64,000 nucleotides of DNA, taken from contig JBBELK010000024.1 in NCBI GenBank assembly GCA_037783545.1, forward strand, positions 1,922,001 through 1,986,000, read 5' to 3'. The translations under genes and the position numbers were made by a program. This document shows, in pieces, positions 34,558 through 47,200 of the stretch (its first letter is position 1; each line of letters begins with the position of its first letter). Source of the stretch: Henricia sp. BOLD:AAB3569 (Eukaryota; Echinodermata; Asteroidea; Spinulosida; Echinasteridae). Under the pieces are notes generated by a model, which ran no database searches, was not told where the DNA came from, and saw only the letters and a program-made list of their open reading frames with translations.

Positions 34558-37119
34558 GTAAATTTGCATACCCATTAGTTACGTGGTTTTAGGCAACTTC
34601 TGTAATTAAACAAATACAAATTGTCAAGTCTCGTAACTTTAAAACGGGTAAAATTTGCGGAAGTTGTGCAGGCAATTCTACATTATTTAGGATTAATTGC
34701 AATCCTTCCAAAGTTTTCAAAACAATTTTCATTAAATATTTTGTGATATCATTCTTTAGGGAACACTTTCAAATTCCTGTCTCGTTGCGATCAATGTTGT
34801 ACCGTCGAGGTCCAATACAAATACTTTGATATAGTACACGGCCCATTGTAACCATTGAACATATCGTGTTTCAAATGGCGTGGGTTTAGATTGTGCATAT
34901 GAATCTACTGGCTTCAAGCATCGCTTCAATGGCGAGCAACAAGCGGCACAAAGCGGAAATGAAGCGAGTAATCATATGGTGTCTAGCTTCTGGCCACGAT
35001 GCCCTTAAAAACCCCTGGCGACCTCATGGCCCCCTTGATTCATTATAGCAACAGACATGGAATTGGAAATGTCGCACTGGTATTAAAAATTGACTGGCCC
35101 GTCGGATATATTACATCGTGTGCACATCGTCTGGAGTTGTATTTGAATTACACACGCCGATTAATCAGCCGCCGAGATTACTCGCAATTTGCCCCATCCG
35201 TCGTGCGTCCTGTCTGCTGACAGTATACGAAATTACTAAATAATGTAATTGCTTTGGGGCCCTTCGTCTTAGCTGCGGGAGATGTATATTGCGAATAACT
35301 CGTCCCGATGTCCCCTAATTGCGACCTTAAAGATCGTAAACCATAAACGAGATTGAAATGTCATACGATTGTGTATATTGAAGTTATGGATACATTTTTC
35401 TTGATGTCGACGATGTGTAACTGCCCAGTAATTATTATATTGACTTACACACAATCGGTGCAACTGCATGAAACCACGGCTAATATGACATTAAATGCTT
35501 ATGAATAGTAACTTTGATTTTTCTATAATGTGGCATTTTGTTGTAGTAATTGTAATATTGTGTACGGCATTTTACACCTTCGTTGCGCTTTACATTGTAC
35601 AGCAGATTAATGAGGCAAACTCTATGCAACCACTAAGCAGTTGCGATGGCTCGTACACCGCGTTACCATGGCATAGAATTGGTTTTCATAATAACAGAAA
35701 GTCCCAGTTCACCAGACTAATACCGCTGCCGCGTCTTACGTTTGTACAGTTAATCCCTCGGGTAGAAATTGTCAATAATAAATGCACCTGCAGTAGAATA
35801 TGAAAAGCCACCGTATAGTCGGCTGAATTGAAATGAAATGAATTTCAATGAGTCTTCCCAATTTGTTTCATTTAAAGTTGTTTACTGCGATAGTTTTAAA
35901 GCAAGGGAATTGGCAGAGTCACCGATTAGTGAACATTTGGCATTTGCTTACGTACGGTTTTAAAACCGCCACACTTCGCGCGCATGTACATGGCAGAGGG
36001 TTTACGGCCACGTTTGCATGTATACATTGTACGAGTGATGTTTGCATAGATATCCTATTATATTCGTTTAGAAGAAAATATATAGAAAGGGGCACTGATA
36101 CATTTCACTGGTATGTTTTGCATATCCAGCAGCAGTCTTATTTTGTGATGATTGTAACATAAAAATGCACCGAAAATGTTTGTTCTTAATTGTCATGCAG
36201 GCAGCGTGAACGTTGTCCAATCAGTGAGCGCGACTGGGGCGGAAGCTGACGTCACACTGTGCTAGCAAATAGGCAGGCAGAAACGTGTTGCCTTTGTGCC
36301 TGCAAATAGCCAAGTATTCTACATGTTATTTCATGAATCATAAAATGATTACAGTTGTGTCGGCTTTCAAAAACGTCGCCGTGTTTCATGGATGTTGCTC
36401 TCTCCAACTGAATAGAACTATTACTGACAACCAATCAAATTAAGCGAAATCATCCACCATGACCCATTTAGCCATAACAACTATAGCCTATTTCTCTATA
36501 TTACTGGCACATCAATAATTTTCAAACATTCTTTGAACGAACACCTCCGAAGAGGCGTAATGTATAGGCCTACATGGAAAGATAATCATCGAACAATCAG
36601 ATCAACGTAAAACTGGAAAATTCGTAAATTATTGGTCAATAGCTTGTATTGGCAGTTAATTTCCTTCCCCTGGACAACATATCCATCAAAGAATACTGAC
36701 TGTTGTATTGTTGACACTGCGTCTGATCGAATTTGTGATTAAAGTTTTAATATCTTCTCTATCTCATAAGCAAACATCTCAGTTGTCGAGCAGTGCGTGC
36801 GTTTTCTCTTATCTACCGGAGTATGAGTTCACGAGGTCCGACCTCCTTGCACAATAAGACACGGTATCGTCGTCATACTCCTTTCGGAAGAAATGACATG
36901 ATATCTTCAAGTTGTCAACGAGGCGTCAAATGTATATACCACACTGCAGATTATGTGAGTGTGAAAGTCACATTTCCCGCAATGTAGGTTAAACAATTTC
37001 AAAAGCAGTGCATAATACAGTCCTTACCGTTTCCCTTGGTCTTATTCTGTTGAGTTCTCGTGGAATTCGTGCTCATGTTAAAGTCATTACATCATTACTT
37101 GCATTGACACAACATTTTA

Positions 37120-37950
37120 CTTCACGAGTAAGAAAAATCCGACTAAAGGTTTTGATAGCAATGGTAACAAACACCACATGGATTATTTTTTTCTGTATAA
37201 AATGTGAGAGAAATTGCCAACTGAAGGTGCTTTTTAAAAAATTGCTTGCAAACGATTTTTACTATAAAACAAAAGCCATGTATGGATTTTAAATGTTTTT
37301 TTTTTAAATAACTGCATCTATATGTGGCTAACATTTCTACAACACAGTTTATCAACATTATTCTTTATTGATATGCAATGCTGTTCCTGGAGTTCGTAAA
37401 CAAGTTTCGTCTGAAATGATATGGGCATTTAATGATAAAACATTTTACAGATTCGTGGAATAAGAGTGGATTTTGTGCACGGGACTTTTACAAAAAAGTA
37501 CTTTCGGTTGTCAATTTCCAACAGGAAATACAATTTTGGACGGAAATAAATTCATGTGGTGTTTGTTACCATTGCTATCAACACTTTGAGTAAGGTTTTT
37601 CTTGTTAACTCATGAAAAACAAAATTGGGTCATTGCAAATGATACGATGGGCCTTTAAAGGTAGAGTACATCATTTGCAGTGACCCCATTTTTTTTTCAT
37701 GAGTTGACAAGAAAAACCTTACTAAAAGTGTTAATAACAATGGTACCAAACACCACATTATTTTATTTCAGTCCAAAGTGGTTCAACTCAACACAAAAAC
37801 CATGCATTGATTTTTCAAGTTTTCAAAAGTATTATACCTATGTGGCTGAAATGTCTACAGGGCAGTTTTATCAACATGGCTTTCAATCACGAGTGGAAAT
37901 AACGCCCCTTTTAACAGTTTACCAATCATGTGTTCTACCTTCAATCGTCA
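37120..37950. mobile_element. Two head-to-head copies of a TTAA-type MITE (AAGGTAGARTACAT family)
   Basis: Copies meet at TTTAA/AGGTAGAG near 37657, giving a large inverted repeat (CATTTGCAGTGACCC, GAGTTGACAAGAAAAACC, ATGGTACCAAACACCAC on the right, inverted on the left). Other copies at 40965-41178, 46376-46675 and 56591-56936; a fragment near 17220 and another near 61140. Confidence 0.6.
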
Positions 37951-38384
37951 ATTTCGAAACCTACGATATTGGTGAATAAATCGACTGCCGAGTTGACGTC
38001 ACATCGCAAAGGCTATATGGAATCGGGGCCATTTGAGGAAACGGAGATGGATCTTTATACTTTAATCCATGGTATCACAATAAAGCCTGGGGGAAATCCT
38101 TGGGAAAATCGCGCGCAACCTTTGCCTCCATGCAGAGCTAAATTCAACGCATGCTTCTTCGTTCGTTAACCCCATCGCGGCATACACAACTGCTACATTT
38201 ACCAACATCATCCTTGTTCACAGTTGGGGCATGTATCACGAAAATGCATTTGGTTGAACCCCTTATACAGCGTAGCCATGGGATCTTTAATTACTGTTAA
38301 ATGTCACGGGGTTGTTTCAATTGGCTCCTTGCGTAAATATTTATTTTATCCTTTTATTTTATAAATACAATCAAACCTCGATAA

Positions 38385-38530
38385 TACGAGCATTGTTAAT
38401 ACATTCTTCTTATAACAAGGGAATTTTTAGGTCCCAATTGTTCTTCATTGTTTTCATTCCTGATAATACAAGGTTCCTGTTATAACAATGTGCAAAGTCC
38501 CAAGGACCTCTAAATAATAAGGTATACGCT
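38385..38530. repeat. Repeat with TTATAACAAGGG words
   Basis: Second copy of the 57760-57915 repeat in the intergenic region. Confidence 0.6.
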
Positions 38531-40367
38531 GCTACGGACCACGGAGGATGCGATAGAGTATTCTTTGAAAAGTCGGTATCAGTAAACTTTGAGTGCACAA
38601 AATGTTCCCCTTTTTTTAACCTCCCTCACGCCAAAAGATGCCTTGGTTAGATATTTGTGCACTCGGATGATTCCCAAGTCTGTAATATGAAATTTGCTTA
38701 AAGCACAATAGACAGTCTACCACATTTGTTTTAAATCTAACAATATTTAAAGGTTGTACAAAATAAAACTTACCAATATCAGCTTCTTTAAAACTAAGAT
38801 TGTTTTGGAACGACTGTGATGTGCTCGATTCCACCGATGCAACCACTCGGCGCCAGAATAAACCACGTCTACGGTCGAGATGCGTACGTGTACCAGCAGC
38901 TATAGCTTTATAGCGTGTCTTCTTGGAAAACGACACACGATGCTAAAGCTGAGAGCTCAGTGGATGATGCGCTGCTCACAAAATGTTATTGGCGCGCAAG
39001 ATCCTCTCGTACTGATGATAGAGCGCTGCAAATTGCAGGATTTGTGGAGTGCACGTTACAAAATGAAAGCGGTGATCGCTTATCAATGTGATTGCTAAAG
39101 TTGAGGTCGTCAATCCATTAATCGTCTTGGGATACAAGTTTGCCATATTTCCTGTACAAAACCACGCGCTATAGGCCTAGACGCTTATTGTTTCTGAAGC
39201 AGGGTTTTTGTCAATCGTAAATCGAAAGCTATAGCTATGGTGTGTATAGGCCTAAGCCGAGAAGCTCGGCAAAGGTAATCGAACGCACTGCAAGTAGCTA
39301 ACCATTTGTCAAAATAACATTAACTAGTCATGAGACATCTTTTTGACTAATTTAAGTTAAAATAATGTCTGATATGACTGATATTATTTTGGCTAACTAA
39401 TTTTTACACTTGACGTTGTGGGAAGCTCGGCAGTGTAATCGACTAATCGAACGCACTGCTATGTAACTAATTATTCTTACATCTTCATGAAGTGACGAAC
39501 GCAATATTTAGTATGGTGTCATGTCACCATTGAAATGAAACAACCAAACGTGAGATTGAAGAAGTAATGATGTTCAGGCGGAGTATTCTTTAAAAAAAAA
39601 ATAGCGGCGAGAGAAAACCCAAAATTTTATGTCCTGCTGTGATACAAAAATAATAATTCAGAATTGTAAATTGTTGAGTGATACATAGGCCTAATGTGCA
39701 TCAACCCGCATCAACACTATTTGTAACTTTAAAATGTGCAGTTTAAAATCGTGCATGTTGAACGCTGGCAGTACTATTCAGATCAGTGGTGTAGAACTCT
39801 GAGCTATATATATTAAATAGAGTTCGGTGGTGTAGAAAAGTGGATACCAGAGAAAATTTGGGGTAGAGCGCCCTCAAGAGTATTAATACAGTTGATATCG
39901 ATAATGTCACTGGCCCGCAATATCACACGCCGTTCTCAGTTTGCGTACGTAAATATCACCACCTGCATTTTCTAGCCATTAATGATTGATTAAATACATA
40001 CACCTTGGTGCTAGGAGAGGCTTTATGCCAGTTGCGATACCCATATGGCATTCAACTGGATGAAATAATTCAGTCTTGTCAAAGTATACATGTACACAAT
40101 ATCATGCCTCGTTGCTACGTTGCCAGGACATTTTAACGCCTCCCATATACCAGACAATTTCTGATTGGTTCAACTGGGCAGCCATAGAGTATTAAAATGC
40201 AAACGTCACCCTTTGTGTGTTGCAGTACTAGCTCTAAAACTAGTGAACTTTGTTTACATGGTTTTAGCAATGGACGTTTCAGGTTACCAACCAATGTTTA
40301 GAGCCAATTGCTATAGGGTAAAGATTGACGTCACATTTTGGTAGTCTATCCATGATAGAGATATTCC

Positions 40368-40400
<33 letters not shown>

Positions 40401-40675
40401 TAATTTTATGGCATCTTCGGCAACTAAGCCCCTTTATGACATCAACTATACGGTTTTAGCTTCAACTATACTTTATTATCAACTTGAGATTACGAATAAG
40501 GAGATGCAGCTTTAGAAGTAGAAGAAAAACCCTCCGAAAAAAATCTCCTAGGGTGAGGAATCCATGCACGCGGTCAAGTAGGACTGCAGATACACTCCCA
40601 ATAATCGGACCCGGGACACTAGAGGTGAAAGGCGGGGAAAGAACCACCACGCCAACCCAACCGCCCTGAGACATT
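40368..40675 (-). mobile_element. tRNA-derived SINE with (AAC)n tail
   Basis: On the minus strand it starts GGCGGTTGGGTTGGCGTGG (A-box region), has a B-box-like CGGGTCCGATTA, and ends in an (AAC)n tail seen as (GTT)n at 40371-40398. Confidence 0.6.
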
Positions 40676-40964
40676 TTTGTCCCCGTTGTTATACATTTGA
40701 TTCAGTGAAGGTTGCTAACTGACACAACTGCAAAATCGAACAATCAAATATTCAAATATTCGGTTTTCAAGAATACCATGAATATTCTGATTTCGAAACT
40801 TAGTTTTCTCCCAAACACTAATTTCAAGTGATTGTGGCTTGTGCATATAGTTGAAAAAACTATAAATTCAATGCTGAAGTTCTAGTGGTACATGGTCTGG
40901 TCTGACAACATTCTTGAGTGACGATTTGTGTATGCCGATTATCAAATTGTCACTTTGCACCCGT

Positions 40965-41178
40965 CATTTGCAGTGACCCCATTTTGGTTTTCATGAGTTG
41001 ACAAAAAAACCTTACCAGAAGAGTTTTTAACAATGGTACCAAACACCAGATGAATTTATTTCTGTCCAAAAAGGTATTTTGTGTGAGAAATTAACAACTG
41101 AAGGTGGTTTTAAGGAAGGTGGGAATAACGCTCTTTTTAACAGTTTACCAGTCATGTAGGTCTATACTCTTCCTTTAA
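40965..41178. mobile_element. MITE copy (AAGGTAGARTACAT family) abutting the MRPS35 promoter
   Basis: Contains CATTTGCAGTGACCCCATTT and ends GTCTATACTCTTCCTTTAA with TTAA at 41175-41178, only 77 bp before the MRPS35 ATG. Confidence 0.6.
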
Positions 41179-41254
41179 CGGGTAGCGATTATGAAAATTT
41201 CTTAGCAGATGAAAAAAACTTGGCCGGCTGAGGGCGCACTCTTACGGTGTCAAA

Positions 41255-44200
41255 ATGGCGGCTTACAGGAGCATTTTGCATCGGTTCGTAGTTTGGCCGC
41301 CCGTGTCGTCAGTCATTTCCCGTCAAAGCAGTCAACACAATTCCCTTGTGTCTACGTCATTACCCGATATCGATTCCGAAATCGAGAGTAAGCCTGAATA
41401 ACACCGTGTTTACACTGGTCCCGAGCTCGGGATCAAGATTGGTCCCCTGATAAGAAGGCGTTAGTGTTAACCGCAATGATCCTGAGTGCCGCGTTTACAT
41501 TCTGTAGTTTGTCTCGAGCGCGGTGCCAGAAGTTGCAGTCAAAGGTCATGCTCTGTGTGTGCATGTACTGATCAATGTGCGCATGGGTTGTGCATGTACA
41601 GTGGACAAGGCCACTTGAATTTCGCGGGCTTTTCCCCCGCTACGGCTGTGGAGCGGATGTGGCAGGTTGCGGTAAAGATTAATTGCTTATCTAACCGCAA
41701 ACTGATCCCGAGCTCGGGATCGAACCCTCCGCCAACGCGAGACCAAAATCTCGGGGTCTGATCCGGGGCCAATTTGGTTCCGAGAGCGTTTACACTCAGT
41801 TGTGATCCGGGGCTGATCCCGAGCTCGGTGTTCGATCCCGAGCTCGGGATCAAGTGTAAACAGGGTGTAAATGGTTAAGGCCTTTAATTAACCGCATTTG
41901 CAGCATTTCCCCGACGCAAGTCTAAATCAATTTCTGGCGGATGGAGTGGGTGGGGCTTGGCCCGTGGGAAGGGGGACGGGCAGAGGGGGCGAGGTTAAGA
42001 CTTTTGCCAAAAAGGAGGACGGTATAAATACCGTACACGTTCGCCACTAATTCTTCCTAATAAGTAATACTAATATTACATGATAATGCCACAGAAAGTG
42101 TCAATTTGGTTAGGAAACATGATTTTAGCAATTATGAGAAAATGTCAAGTTTTTCTTTGAAAACAGGATTTTTATGTCATGCTCTGTAGACTTACATAAT
42201 ACATGTACATGTAGTGCATGGAGTCTCAACTGGCAAACGTGTATGGTAGTTTTTCCATGTGCTAAACCTTCGGTACAGCTCTCAAAAATTATAAGTTTTT
42301 CCTTAGTAAATTCATGACACCTTTCTCTCCTAGCTAAGATAATCTCAGCTCTTTTTTTATCATTTTTCATTGGGATGTGGTCTTTTCACGCGTAGAGCTG
42401 AGAGAACTTATGAACATGAACCCGCCATCGCAAAAACAGGACAAAACAAATGTGTCATTTTCTCACCGTGACACACTAATTCCCCCTAAAACTCACCCAA
42501 ACCTTGCCAGGCATAACCACTACGCAGGTCCTTGAGGGAAATAACCAGCCACGATGATTATTTTGCCAACAATTCCAACAAAACAAACCGGTATTCTCAC
42601 AGCCAGTGCTGTTGTCTTGTGTTTTAAATGATAATGTGTCTTCTCGTCGCGTGACCCATAGTCTGTGTACAAAGGAATTTTTATGCGCGTCGGTTACCAG
42701 TGCACATGCGGCCTACCAGTCAAACCTATTTCGCTGTGCGGACGTGATTACGAAATAGGTTTGACTGGTAGGCCGCATGTGCACTGGTAACCGACGCGCA
42801 TAAAAATTCCTTTGTACACAGACTATGGGTCACGCGACGAGAAGACACATTATCATTTAAAACACAAGACAACAGCACTGGCTGTGAGAATACCGGTTTG
42901 TTTTGTTGGAATTGTTGGCAAAATAATCATCGTGGCTGGTTATTTCCCTCAAGGACCTGCGTAGTGGTTATGCCTGGCAAGGTTTGGGTGAGTTTTAGGG
43001 GGAATTAGTGTGTCACGGTGAGAAAATGACACATTTGTTTTGTCCTGTTTTTGCGATGGCGGGTTCATGTTCATAAGTTCTCTCAGCTCTACGCGTGAAA
43101 AGACCACATCCCAATGAAAAATGATAAAAAAAGAGCTGAGATTATCTTAGCTATTTCTCTCCTAATTTTGCATTTTTATCATCAAACTAATAACATTTTT
43201 ACATGGTTTATCCTGGGTGTCCGTGCAAGGTAATGTACCCGACTCATCAAGCATTGGTCAGTGCAGATTGGTTGGAAAAACCCAAATTGAAGGGAAAAAT
43301 CAAAGATTTTCTCGGAACAATAACAATGATCAGCTACTCGTTTTTTTTTCATGTGAAAGATATTTTTTAAAATAAAAACACAGACGCATCTTTAATATGC
43401 AGAATTTGTATTCAACTTGTTTTCAGAGGTGTCAAAGCATTCACTGCGAGGCAAAGCTATGCGTACAATGCAAGCAAGACTGGCAAAGAGAGAACCGGTA
43501 AGTTGGTCTTTGAACAAATGGTCTTCTGGGGTGGATTGCAATAAAATCGATTTAGCCACTGGCCTAAGACCGGTCTTTTATAGTCGGCTATAGACCGTAT
43601 CAAATAGCCGCCATCTTGTGGGGCAGTTTCTTTGTTCCTTGAGTACATGCATGGTTGCACATATTGTGCTTACATTGTTGAACAGTTTAAGTAACAAACG
43701 GTGCCCTACAAGACGGCGGCTATTCGATACGGTCTATTCAACTTAGCCAGTCTCGGCTTAGTCACTGGTTTATAACTACCTATGTACATGTAAATGAACA
43801 CAGTACTTTATGTTAATGCACCTATTAATTGAAAAATTAAATTAATTGTTTCAAATACTGTCTGCACATATGGTGAATGGCTCTGCATGAAAAGGAACTT
43901 TAAGCCACAAATAGGATGCAGAATTTGTAAACGGGTCCTTGACATTTGCAATGTGAAAGAAAAAAATTGCTGTACAAATGGTAGTTGTACAACATTTACT
44001 GGTCCTCTAGAACAAGTTATGGTCTTTCTCATTGTTGTTCTGAAGTTTTTGTTTGTTTGTTCACATGAACCTCCCATACATTGGGGAGGAAAGCAGTTAT
44101 GCATAGCCCTCGTCATATCTGATATTCTATATACTGTGATGGCACAACATTAAATATGTCAGAATTGAATAACTTTTCTCTCCATTAACCAGCTACCATC

Positions 44201-47200
44201 ACCAAGAGAGATCAGAATGAAGGAAGACCAGGACTGGACCAGCATCTACCCCACCGCGGCCCCCTTCAAGTGGTCTGTTGTGCCTCTACCCATCAGAATG
44301 GGCTTCCCTGTCAAGAGGGGTGTGCCACCACACAAGTTAGGAAATGCTGAACTGCTCAAGGTACAAGCTGTTTAAGTTGTTCAAAGTTTATTTATAACTA
44401 AAGTGGGGCTAGTCCGTATTGATTAATTTTGAAGACCTCCTCTGAGCAATTTCTAATTTTGGTGTTCATGTTCCTGCATGAGTCTTTCTGTCTGACACTA
44501 AACCTTGTCAAGTTGTCCATTTTTTTATGGAATATGTTTGTGCAGTTAAAATAAGAATATTCATTAGCTCATGTAATTGATAACTTTCGCCTTGTTTACA
44601 CTGGTCCCGAGCTCGGGATCAAGATTGATCCTCTGTTGTTGATCTCGAGCGTGGCGCCAGAAGTTGCAGTCAAAGGTAATGCTCTATGTGCAATGTACAG
44701 AACAATGTGGTCATGTACAGTGGACAAGGCCGCTTGAATTTCGCGGGCTTTTTCCCTGTAATGGCTGGGGAGCGGATGCGGTAAAGATTAATTGCTTATC
44801 TAACTGCAAACTAATCATGAGCTCATGTTCAACCCTGCCAAACCAAATCTGGGGGTCTTACCTGTGGCCAATTTTGGATCCGAGAGCATTTACACTCAGT
44901 TTGTTATCCGGAGCTGATCCCGAGCTCGGGATCAAGTTCAGTTACAAGTAGTTTCAATGTACATTACGATTTTGTTTTCACTTTTTTCTTTGCAGATTCC
45001 TAATTTTCTTCATTTGACCCCACCGGCTATCAAGAAACACTGTGCAGCCCTCAAAGGTAACAGACTCTAGTTTGTGTGCATTTTCTTTATTTTATTGAAT
45101 GTTCACTCCAGAGAACCATTGCTGTATATTATTTTGTTATTACCTCTGTGTAACTGTTGGTAGAACTTGGTTTTGTGCATTTATAGAGGTAAATATTCTG
45201 ATATAATTATACTGAGCAACAAAGGAAATGCAAATTTTCAGTTTAATTAAAATTTAAATTATCTTTTAAAAATTACGTTGACATTGAAATACATGTATTA
45301 ACATAGCAGCTTCATTAAGCATGACTGCATAAAGCTTCTGTGTGCTGAAAATTCCCACTCTCTGCTGTTCTGAATCAACAAGTGAAAAAGATTTTGCATT
45401 TAATGTGTTGCTCGGTATAGACCTTATCGAATAGCTGGCATCTTGTGGAGTAACTTTTGATATATAAATTGGTCAACAATGTAAGCACAAAATGTGCATC
45501 TGTGCGGGTCCTTAAGGAACAAAGAAACTGCCCTACAAGATGGCAGCTATTTGATACGGCCTATAGATACATTGTGTAGTCAGTACTTATGTGTGTACCC
45601 GTAGATCTTAATTTGTGTGCATGTATGCACTTTGTCTCAAACTACTGTCGTAATAATAGGTTCAAATTGGTAAACAAAACAAATTTGTGAAGAAATGTTA
45701 AATTGATGTGATTTTCCCACAAAGAAGTGTTTTACTTTGAAACAAAATTGCATGCCTTGGGAGAATAGCTTCGTATGGAGACATTAAAATTTGCTTTCCT
45801 TGCGCATACTGGTAATGACGCATGCACGCATTTAAAACAACTCCACTTGCCCATTTTGTTGGTCCAACAAAGATTTAATTAAAGATTGAAATATCTCTCT
45901 AAAGCGAGACTCCTTAGAGTCTAGAGACATTAACTTTTGCAGTACTTTAAAATTATGACAATCTTTTGTTTTTTTCCCATGTAGGAATGGACTGCAAGAA
46001 CAGAATAATATTGCTTTTTGAATAAATTCCACGTTTGTTTGTGATGTTGATGTCCATTTGCATATTAAGAAGAGTTTGAATCGTCATGTGATGCTGTTAG
46101 GTCCAATCACCATTGATTGAAAAAAAGGTTTTGTAATTTTATTTACCCACAGAATTTTGCACCGATTGGCCAAAAGGGCTGGAAACCGAGGAAGATTGTG
46201 AAAGACACTTCCCTGTTGAAATAGAAATGTCAGACTACGTATTCAGTGGTGCCTCTTTAAGGCAACCGGATGCAAGAATCGTTAAATTAACGGTAAGTTG
46301 ATTGTAAGAACTTATCTAATAATTGATCATTTCTCTCACAAAGTCGGAGTTCTAGATGGCCAGTTTGAAATAATAGCCAATGGTACAAAAATAGTACAAA
46401 ACACCACATGATTTTATTTCAGTCCAAAATGGTATTTTGTGTGAGAAATTCACAACTGAAGGTGGTTTTCAAAAAAAGTCTTTTGCAAAAGACTGTTTTA
46501 CCATTCAACTCGACACAAAAGCCATGAATGGATTTTTCAAGTTTTCAGAAGTATTACTGCACCTATGTGGCTGAAATTTCTACAGGGCAGTTTTTTCAAC
46601 ATGAGCTTCTGTTTACGAGTGGAAATAACGCCCATTTTAACAGTTTACCAATCATGTATTCTACATTTAACCTTAATTTGACCCTGTTTTATCATGGTAT
46701 TTTCTCTTTATGTTGATTCTAATACAATCATCCTTTTGAGTTGATAGTTGTTGGACAATTTTGTCTACTCCACAGGTCAAATTAAAAGACCTACCATTAG
46801 ACAAGCATGCTCGCTGGAAACTGATTCAACTAGCTGGGAAGAAATACGACAAGGAAACACAAACATTGACCATTACGACAGACAGGTAAATTCTCAACCA
46901 TTGTACTCCAAAAATTGAAGTTATTCTACAAATTAAATTTAACTTTAAGACCTTGGTCATGTCTTTCAAATCTATGAGTGTGTGCCTAAAATTACAAGTG
47001 TTCAGTTCACTTTATTTCCATACTCAAGATGAATTACAATTTTACTAATACACTGTACTGTAGTATAATAAGGTAGTATGGGGGGAGCTCACAAAAAGCA
47101 AAGCTTATCGAGTGTGAGCTTCCTCAGAAAAAAATATTAAGTAATAAAGTTAACCAAATTAATTAATAGTGCAAATAAATGTAATATGAGCCAGACTATT

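Larger units (their letters stand above)
25922..40364. other. Long AT-rich intergenic interval
   Basis: Only dispersed repeats are visible (27735, 31036, 34325, 37120, 38385 and a 30508-30740 fragment). I see no exon with splice-site support. A short perfect inverted repeat, GGACGCGTA/TACGCGTCC, is at 32249-32270. Distal regulatory elements cannot be judged from one sequence. Confidence 0.5.

Noticed and set aside
35495..35803. 102-codon frame with a hydrophobic stretch
   Set aside because: Hydrophobicity comes from T-rich DNA; no conserved motif, no neighbouring exon, AT-rich composition.
42331..43153. Assembly or read fold-back artefact as explanation of the perfect palindrome
   Set aside because: A 9-bp direct repeat exactly at both borders is expected for transposition and not for a chimeric read; still worth verifying with long reads.
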